Shown here: positions 7,496-12,567 of the stretch, in pieces
Numbering within the stretch: the first letter of the stretch is position 1
Layout of the letters: each line of letters begins with the position of its first letter
Assembly: GCA_002722105.1 (NCBI GenBank)
Contig: PBKF01000049.1
Span: forward strand, 1-12,567
DNA: 12,567 bases
From: Fidelibacterota bacterium
GTDB lineage: Bacteria > Marinisomatota > Marinisomatia > Marinisomatales > UBA1611
Direction of reading: 5' to 3'
The notes under the pieces: generated by a model
Seen by the model: only the letters and a program-made list of their open reading frames with translations
Told to the model about the DNA's origin: nothing
Databases searched by the model: none
Position numbers and translations under genes: made by a program

Positions 7496-8865
7496 GAAAA
7501 ATTCTCGTAATTTTAATTTTATTTGGTTTTACTTTACAGGCGCAGAGCAAAAGAGACCCCAGAATGGTTGGAATGGCCGGTGCATATACAACGGTTGCCA
7601 ATGGTGTTTTTAGTGTAGGATTTAATCCGGGTATTATTGGTTTACAGCAAAATGATCCATTTTTAATTCAGGCGGCCCAACTTGATTTAGGTATATTGGG
7701 TAATTTTTTTTCCATCGAGAATATTGCACAATACAGTGGAGATACACTGAACACTGCAGATAAAAATGAATTATTTGACCAGATAGAAGTCTCTGATGGA
7801 ATGGGGTTTTTTGTTGATTCACATATGCCATTTTTCAGCATTTCAAAAGGAAATATGGCATTTACATCCAATAATATTCTATTGCAAAATTATCGTTTGC
7901 CTATGGGTTTATTAGAATTGATGTTTTATGGAAATGCTCAGAAACCAACACTGGATCTTGAGTTTAATTATGAAATTGTTGGTTTGAACGAATACGGTTT
8001 TTCTTTTGGCATTCCATTCAAATCCATGTCCTGGGGTATAACGGCTAAATATCTTCAAGGATTATTTTATTTAGGGATTGATGAAGATTCTTCATCCGCA
8101 AGTTTGATTACGGATGATCTTGGGATTTATGGTTCCGGAAAATATATTATCCGACAAGGTGTTGGTGGCGCAGGATTTGGACTGGATATCGGTGTTATTT
8201 CTCGCCCATATAATGGTTGGCAATTTGGAGCGTCATTTATCAATTTAGTCGGAACAATAGCATGGAACCAAAGCGACAGTGGTCAAAAACCATCCAGTGT
8301 CAATCCACTTACAAACAGATTCTACCCTTTCAAGTTTGGAGAAGATACTCTTGATCTTAATGAATCAATTTTATACACATTTTTAATAGACACAATAAGG
8401 GCTGATAAGTTAGGAAATGACTCACTATTTACCACTGAAACCGTATTTTTTGTTGATACACTTGCAGATGGTAAACGTCCAGAATTTAAAACACGATATC
8501 CGGCACTTTTTCGTTTAGGTGTATCGAGAAAAGTTGATAATTGGCTTTACGCTATGGATCTAGTTGCAGGGTTTGAAAATAAATATTACGCTCGCCAGCA
8601 ATGGAAGTTAGCTGTTGCAGCGGAATGGACGAGAATTCCTGCTATTCCGATGCGGATTGGGTATTCTTGGGCAGGTGGTGAAATGAAAGAATTAGCCATG
8701 GGCTTTGGAATAAAAAAAGGGGTTGTAAATTTTGACTTAGGCTTTTCATTCCGAAATGGAATGTGGATTCATACTATGAAAGGATTTAATCTTTCCTTTG
8801 GGTTCTCATTCAGGGGTAAACCATCGGAAAAGCCTAAAGCAGAAGATGGACCAACACCCAAATAA
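7492..8865 (+). CDS. Outer-membrane beta-barrel protein, PorV/DUF5723-like, function unknown
   Basis: The 457-residue product starts with a signal peptide (residues 1-17, hydrophobic core LVILILFGFTL, likely cleavage after LQA). Next comes RMVGMAGAYTTVANGVFSVG and FNPG (Asn45-Pro46), matching the general layout of FCB-group barrels in which GMGGA...AD...NPA opens the first strands. The rest alternates polar and hydrophobic residues with many aromatic-ended strands. Examples are YGFSFGIPFKSMSWGITAKY, GWQFGASFINLVG and, near the end, GFNLSFGFSF. This is typical of a beta-barrel. A short hydrophilic tail rich in Lys, Pro and Glu follows the last strand. The ATG overlaps the stop of the lipoprotein gene, and AAGG at 7480-7483 serves as a ribosome binding site. 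Coupling suggests the two proteins act together in the outer membrane, for example as a transport or secretion pair. The family is inferred by style and I cannot confirm a Pfam match. Confidence 0.72.
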   Translation: MRKILVILILFGFTLQAQSKRDPRMVGMAGAYTTVANGVFSVGFNPGIIGLQQNDPFLIQAAQLDLGILGNFFSIENIAQYSGDTLNTADKNELFDQIEVSDGMGFFVDSHMPFFSISKGNMAFTSNNILLQNYRLPMGLLELMFYGNAQKPTLDLEFNYEIVGLNEYGFSFGIPFKSMSWGITAKYLQGLFYLGIDEDSSSASLITDDLGIYGSGKYIIRQGVGGAGFGLDIGVISRPYNGWQFGASFINLVGTIAWNQSDSGQKPSSVNPLTNRFYPFKFGEDTLDLNESILYTFLIDTIRADKLGNDSLFTTETVFFVDTLADGKRPEFKTRYPALFRLGVSRKVDNWLYAMDLVAGFENKYYARQQWKLAVAAEWTRIPAIPMRIGYSWAGGEMKELAMGFGIKKGVVNFDLGFSFRNGMWIHTMKGFNLSFGFSFRGKPSEKPKAEDGPTPK

Positions 8866-8878
8866 AATGAAATATTAA

Positions 8879-9973
8879 TTAGGTTTTTGCTCGCCATAGC
8901 AGAATAATTCCTCCAATCAGAAATATAATATTACCAAGCCATGCTGAGAACAAAGGCTCTAAAACTCCTTTAAAGCCAAGTGATTGTCCAAACTTAATCA
9001 GGGCATAATAACCAAATATTACAAATACGCTGGATCCGGCTCCAAAAGAAAGACTGCTTTTTTCTTTTAAAACTACTAGGGGTATTCCAAAAAGAACAAC
9101 AATCAAATTTGTAAATGCAAAGGAAACCTTTAAGTACCTTGTAACTTCCCATCGTACAGTATCTACGCCATTTTTTTTCAACTCCACAATTCGGTCCGTT
9201 AATTTGTAATAATCCAATTCATCAGGCTTTCGTGCCTGTTGCTGGATCTCTTCAGGCTCAAACCCTAGGGTGAAAAGAGTATCACCACTCCCAATCGCAA
9301 CCTGGGTTTCAATACCATTTTCATTGAATTCTCTAATGGAGTAATCGGTTAGGGTCCATTTAGATGAATCACTATTCCAAACAATTTTTTTGCTATCAAT
9401 TCTTTTTCGAATCCTAGATTGTCCTAAGTCAACCAATGTTAGGTCTATACCTTTGGAACGCTGAATATAGTATTTTGCCAAGGAAATATGCGTAGTAACA
9501 TTCTTTTGTAGAAAAATATTTTTTAATGTATTTTTTAATTTATGCCTTGATTTTCGTTTTATGTAGTCACGGTCAATTTCAAATCGTTTTTCATTTCCAT
9601 ATGCAACCAATTTATTATCTAAAATGAAAGAACCGGCACTCATGAAAATTCCTGAAAAAAGCAGAGGCAGTGTAACTCGATATAAACTAATACCGGATGC
9701 TTTCATAGCTGTCCATTCATTCCGTTTTACAATTGATCCTAAGCTGAATACAGTGGCGATTAACATGGACATGGGGAGCCCAATACTCACAAACCAGGGT
9801 AGGGTGTATAGATAATATTGGAAAACAATATTACCAGTTACCTTATTATCCATAAACCGGTCTAGATTTTCAATCAAATCCACAATAACAAATATGGATA
9901 CAAAACCTAGTACAGAGATACCAAGAATGGACCAGAATTGACGAATAAAGTATTTGTCGAGTTTATTTAACAT
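8879..9973 (-). CDS. LptF/LptG (YjgP/YjgQ) family permease
   Basis: This 364-residue protein is an inner-membrane permease subunit of the LPS export ABC machine (LptB2FG), which pulls LPS out of the inner membrane and onto the LptC/A bridge. The layout is typical. A first membrane helix spans about residues 12-33, and helices two and three flank the cytoplasmic coupling segment KRNEWTAMKASGISLYRV, the family's best landmark. A periplasmic beta-jellyroll follows (about 120-285) with SSKWTLTDYSIREF, then three C-terminal helices within about 285-361. Length fits LptF or LptG. I favour LptG-like from the N-terminus (LDKYFIRQFW), but family members are hard to separate by eye, so I give no symbol. 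No second permease gene is next to it. It converges on the barrel gene with a 13-bp gap. No clear Shine-Dalgarno precedes the ATG. Confidence 0.9.
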   Translation of the reverse strand: MLNKLDKYFIRQFWSILGISVLGFVSIFVIVDLIENLDRFMDNKVTGNIVFQYYLYTLPWFVSIGLPMSMLIATVFSLGSIVKRNEWTAMKASGISLYRVTLPLLFSGIFMSAGSFILDNKLVAYGNEKRFEIDRDYIKRKSRHKLKNTLKNIFLQKNVTTHISLAKYYIQRSKGIDLTLVDLGQSRIRKRIDSKKIVWNSDSSKWTLTDYSIREFNENGIETQVAIGSGDTLFTLGFEPEEIQQQARKPDELDYYKLTDRIVELKKNGVDTVRWEVTRYLKVSFAFTNLIVVLFGIPLVVLKEKSSLSFGAGSSVFVIFGYYALIKFGQSLGFKGVLEPLFSAWLGNIIFLIGGIILLWRAKT

Positions 9974-10034
9974 TAATTTTAAGACTTACAGAAACAGAAT
10001 TTGATAATAATGAAGCAATAATAAAAAGGTTCAG
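9974..10034. promoter_or_regulatory. Divergent intergenic region between permease and symporter genes
   Basis: Sixty-one AT-rich bases separate the two start codons and must hold, or lie next to, the promoters of both. TTGATA at 10001-10006 resembles a -35 box for the + gene, but no good -10 follows at the usual spacing. AAAAAGGT (10023-10030) is the symporter's ribosome binding site. I cannot place either promoter with confidence. Confidence 0.4.
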
Positions 10035-11399
10035 ATGAAATTTTACGAAATTTTTGATTCAGCCATGGCAGCCATTGCCGAGGCCCTTTGGGCCATGCCG
10101 TTAGTTATTCTTCTTTTGGGCGGTGGCATATTCTTTATAATTTTAAGTCGATTTAAACCATTTCTATATCTGAAGCATGCAATACATGTTTTAGCGGGGA
10201 AGTATGATAATGCTGATGATCCAGGACAGATCACACATTTTGAAGCATTATCCAGTGCACTTGCCAGTACAGTAGGAATGGGTAATATAGCTGGAGTTGC
10301 CGTAGCAATACACACTGGAGGTCCTGGAGCCATTTTCTGGATGTGGTTGACTGCTATCATTGGAATGGCAACAAAATTCTTCACATGCACGCTGGCATTG
10401 ATGTACCGGGGAAAAGATGATAGTGGAGAGATACAGGGCGGAGTTATGTATTTTATACAAGAAGGTTTAGGTGTAAAGTTTCGTCCATTGTCAATAATGT
10501 TCAGTATTTCAGGGATGTTTGGATGTCTAGTTTTTTTTCAGGCAAATCAATTATCCCAAATTATCCGAGATTATTTCTATGTACCGAATGGTTTTTTTGC
10601 AGCGGATATAGAAACTGGAAATATAGTAACAGGATTTATGATTGGCACCTTAGTTGGAATAGTTATTTTTGGCGGAATCCAGAGGATAGCTAGAATTGCA
10701 TCGAAACTAGTGCCCGGAATGGTCGGGCTCTATTTACTGGCAGCCTTTATTATTTTGTTCCAGAATATTACTCAAATACCTCATGTGTTTTCTATGATTT
10801 TATCAGATGCATTTACTGGGAATGCCATGATGGGTGGCTCGTTGGGATCCATGATCATAATTGGAGTACGACGAGGACTTTTTTCTAATGAGGCTGGCAG
10901 TGGAACAGAAACCATGGCCCATGGAGCTGCAAAAACAACTGAACCAGTTCGTGAAGGCCTTGTTGCTATGTTGGGCCCCTTTATCGATACGTTAATTGTT
11001 TGTTCCATTACTGCTCTGGTAATTTTATTAAGTGGGGTCTATACAGAAAATTTCAATGGCGTGACGCTGACTATGAAAGCATTTGAATCTGAATTAGGTA
11101 TATTTGGATATATCATCCTAATGACTTCAGTATTGACTTTTTCTCTATCCACCATGTTTGGCTATTCCTATTATGGCAGAAAATGTGTTTCTTTTATTTT
11201 TGGAACAAAGTGGAAGAGTACTTATAATTGGTTTTATATTGGTATGATCATGGTTGGAGCTACTACTTCTATTGATATTGCAATTAATTTCGTAGATAGT
11301 TCGTTTGCATTAATGGTAATTCCAACCATGGTAGGGACCATTTTATTAGCGCCTAAAGTGATGGTGGAAGCAGACCGGTATTTTTCTTCCTTAAAGTAA
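10035..11399 (+). CDS. AGCS-family sodium:alanine/glycine symporter
   Basis: The 454-residue protein belongs to the alanine or glycine:cation symporter family (AGCS, LeuT-like fold), which imports small neutral amino acids with Na+ across the inner membrane. Family landmarks are ALASTVGMGNIAGVAVAI (GMGN at residues 81-84), HTGGPGAIFWMW just after it, EIQGGVMYFIQEGLG, FFQANQLSQII, and GLFSNEAGSGTETMAHGAAK. About ten hydrophobic membrane spans can be seen. The segment after NEAG usually reads GMGSAP-like; here it reads GSGTET, a variation that could affect transport preference. The start is ATG with AAAAAGGT just upstream. The 3' end overlaps the convergent prmA gene by 9 bp, and no terminator separates them. 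Alanine, glycine or another small amino acid may be the substrate; the sequence does not decide. Confidence 0.93.
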   Translation: MKFYEIFDSAMAAIAEALWAMPLVILLLGGGIFFIILSRFKPFLYLKHAIHVLAGKYDNADDPGQITHFEALSSALASTVGMGNIAGVAVAIHTGGPGAIFWMWLTAIIGMATKFFTCTLALMYRGKDDSGEIQGGVMYFIQEGLGVKFRPLSIMFSISGMFGCLVFFQANQLSQIIRDYFYVPNGFFAADIETGNIVTGFMIGTLVGIVIFGGIQRIARIASKLVPGMVGLYLLAAFIILFQNITQIPHVFSMILSDAFTGNAMMGGSLGSMIIIGVRRGLFSNEAGSGTETMAHGAAKTTEPVREGLVAMLGPFIDTLIVCSITALVILLSGVYTENFNGVTLTMKAFESELGIFGYIILMTSVLTFSLSTMFGYSYYGRKCVSFIFGTKWKSTYNWFYIGMIMVGATTSIDIAINFVDSSFALMVIPTMVGTILLAPKVMVEADRYFSSLK

Positions 11400-12272
11400 T
11401 CCTTCCAGCAATACCCACCCATCCAATTCTTTCGTTACTGAAAGCCGTATCCAGGGTGAGTATCCTTTCAAAACATCATCCACCTGGTTTTCCAGAACAC
11501 CGGATAAAGCCAAATGCTTTTTTGTATGTTCCTTTAATGTGAATGATAGCTTGATCAAAACTGAAGAAAGAATATTGGCCAAGACTACATCAAATTTTTG
11601 ATTAGATATGAAATTATCTGTATGTGAAAACAAAACGTCCGTTTGATTCAATCGATTATTTTGCAAGGCATTAGTCATTGCCTTTGGGTCAATATCAACA
11701 CCTTGGATTTTTCCACCACCTAGTTTTTTTGCTGTAATGGCTAAAATACCAGAACCAGTCCCATAATCCAGAACTGAAACATCGTTTTTGATATTTTGTT
11801 CTAACCATTTTAAACATAATTGTGTTGTAGGATGTGATCCAATTCCAAATCCAGTACCCGGTTCTATTATTACTGTTGTACCGTGAAATGGTGACCCAGT
11901 TTCCCAGCTTGGTACAATCCTTAAATTATTAGAGATATGAATTTCTTTGAATTGAGACTGAGTGTATACGACCCAGTCTTTATCTTCGAATATTTCCTCT
12001 ATATAATTGGGCATATCATAAAGATTTAACATTTCTCTAATTTGAGTTATAAGTTTATTTATATTGATTCCATCATTGATTAATAAAACGAGATCATGTG
12101 TATCTCCTGACAAAACTGGAGGATTATCCATGTCATCAAACCAAGTTGATTCACTTTCAATCAATTTATCCTTGATTGTAATTGAGACAATATCCAGCTC
12201 GCTTATCTTATCAGAGACTTGGCTTAAATTTAGTCCCGGTAGTTTAAGAGTTATGTTTTTCCACATCTTCAT
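11391..12272 (-). CDS. prmA: Ribosomal protein L11 methyltransferase
   Basis: PrmA trimethylates lysines and the N-terminus of ribosomal protein L11 using SAM. The 293-residue protein has the normal two-domain form. The N-terminal substrate-recognition domain spans roughly residues 1-110. A class I Rossmann methyltransferase domain follows, introduced by EPGTGFGIGSHPTTQLCLKW (residues 137-156), the PrmA hallmark usually written AFGTGTHPTT. SAM motif I is VLDYGTGSG (167-175), the acidic end of beta 2 is GVDIDP (191-196), and motif IV is DVVLANIL (228-235). The ATG at 12272 gives MKMWKN; the ATG at 12266 (MWKN) would align better with the short N-terminus of E. coli PrmA, and no Shine-Dalgarno decides between them. 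The gene converges on the symporter with a 9-bp overlap and diverges from murQ by only 20 bp. Confidence 0.94.
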   Translation of the reverse strand: MKMWKNITLKLPGLNLSQVSDKISELDIVSITIKDKLIESESTWFDDMDNPPVLSGDTHDLVLLINDGININKLITQIREMLNLYDMPNYIEEIFEDKDWVVYTQSQFKEIHISNNLRIVPSWETGSPFHGTTVIIEPGTGFGIGSHPTTQLCLKWLEQNIKNDVSVLDYGTGSGILAITAKKLGGGKIQGVDIDPKAMTNALQNNRLNQTDVLFSHTDNFISNQKFDVVLANILSSVLIKLSFTLKEHTKKHLALSGVLENQVDDVLKGYSPWIRLSVTKELDGWVLLEGLL

Positions 12273-12292
12273 GAAGGTGTAATTTACGGGTT
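12273..12292. promoter_or_regulatory. Very short divergent gap between prmA and murQ
   Basis: Only 20 bases separate the two ATG codons, or 26 if prmA starts at its second Met. That is too short for two separate promoters plus leaders, so at least one promoter must lie inside the neighbouring coding sequence. I could not identify convincing -35/-10 pairs on either side. No strong Shine-Dalgarno precedes either start. Confidence 0.45.
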
Positions 12293-12567
12293 ATGATATC
12301 CCGCGGTGATCTAAATACTGAAAAGCAAAATCCCCAATCTCAAAAGATTGATTCCATGTCAATTATTGATATTCTAACAACGATCAATCGGGAAGATCAA
12401 ACCATAGCACATGCAGTGGAACAGACTATCCCTGATATTGAAGCAGTAGTAAGGTTTACAACAGAGTCCATTCAAAGAGGCGGCAGAGTATTTTACGTAG
12501 GTGCTGGTACCAGCGGTAGATTGGGTGTATTGGATGCTTCAGAAATTCCGCCAACCTATTCTGCACC
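12293..12567 (+). CDS. murQ: N-acetylmuramic acid 6-phosphate etherase (3' partial)
   Basis: MurQ cleaves the lactyl ether of MurNAc-6-phosphate to give GlcNAc-6-phosphate and D-lactate in peptidoglycan recycling, in the cytoplasm. The 91 visible residues run off the window end; the family is about 300 residues. The N-terminus MISRGDLNTEKQNPQSQKID matches the RNTAS-type opening of MurQ. AVEQTIPDIEAVV follows, then the SIS-domain sugar-phosphate site VGAGTSGRLGVLDASE (residues 69-84) and PPTYSA. Glu84 corresponds to the catalytic glutamate described for E. coli MurQ. The ATG at 12293 is the only reasonable start: the frame has a stop at 12272-12274 and no other start between. The reading frame was not in a full ORF because the window cuts it. 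Confidence 0.95.
   Translation, partial: MISRGDLNTEKQNPQSQKIDSMSIIDILTTINREDQTIAHAVEQTIPDIEAVVRFTTESIQRGGRVFYVGAGTSGRLGVLDASEIPPTYSA

Noticed and set aside
10043..10390. A 115-codon minus-strand frame within the symporter gene
   Set aside because: It is antisense to conserved AGCS-family sequence including the GMGN motif; no family features of its own.
11366..11390. GGAAG/CTTCC pairing at the symporter 3' end as a terminator
   Set aside because: Arms are 5 bp with a 15-base loop, inside the coding sequence, and no U-run follows in either direction.
12064..12282. A 72-codon plus-strand frame ending near the murQ start
   Set aside because: It is antisense to the prmA N-terminal domain; its composition is serine/leucine-rich and it has no ribosome binding site. 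Translation coupling to murQ is possible in principle but unsupported.

Overview
The window is a gene-dense, AT-rich piece of a bacterial chromosome. Nothing in it looks mobile, and it contains no tRNA, rRNA or CRISPR. The genes recognised point to a Gram-negative organism: an LptF/LptG-type permease, an outer-membrane beta-barrel and a lipoprotein. A KRE9/KNH-like C-terminal domain on a large lipoprotein, a barrel of the PorV/DUF5723 style and sparse Shine-Dalgarno use fit the FCB group. A marine lineage such as Candidatus Marinimicrobia is my best guess, but it is an inference from gene style and no marker gene is present to prove it.

Region 1 (1-4280, + strand) is an activated-methyl-cycle operon. 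It holds the 3' end of metH (cobalamin-dependent methionine synthase), a divergent methylenetetrahydrofolate reductase-like gene, metK (S-adenosylmethionine synthetase) and ahcY (S-adenosylhomocysteine hydrolase), closed by a strong intrinsic terminator. Together they would make methyl-folate, methylate homocysteine, make SAM, and return SAH to homocysteine and adenosine. A weak hairpin with a U-run sits between the reductase-like gene and metK.

Region 2 (4281-8865, + strand) is a two-gene unit. A 1051-residue lipoprotein overlaps by four bases (ATGA) an outer-membrane beta-barrel protein. Neither has a function I can name. This pair is the least explained and most interesting part of the window. 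A small near-perfect palindrome lies just before the lipoprotein start codon.

Region 3 (8879-12567) holds four unrelated genes of alternating orientation: a minus-strand LptF/LptG-family permease, a plus-strand AGCS-family sodium:alanine/glycine symporter, a minus-strand prmA (ribosomal protein L11 methyltransferase) and the 5' part of plus-strand murQ (MurNAc-6-phosphate etherase). The packing is tight: convergent ends are 13 bp apart or overlap by 9 bp, and divergent starts are 61 and 20 bp apart. prmA uses the SAM made by region 1, but nothing shows co-regulation. No non-coding stretch in the window exceeds about 120 bp.
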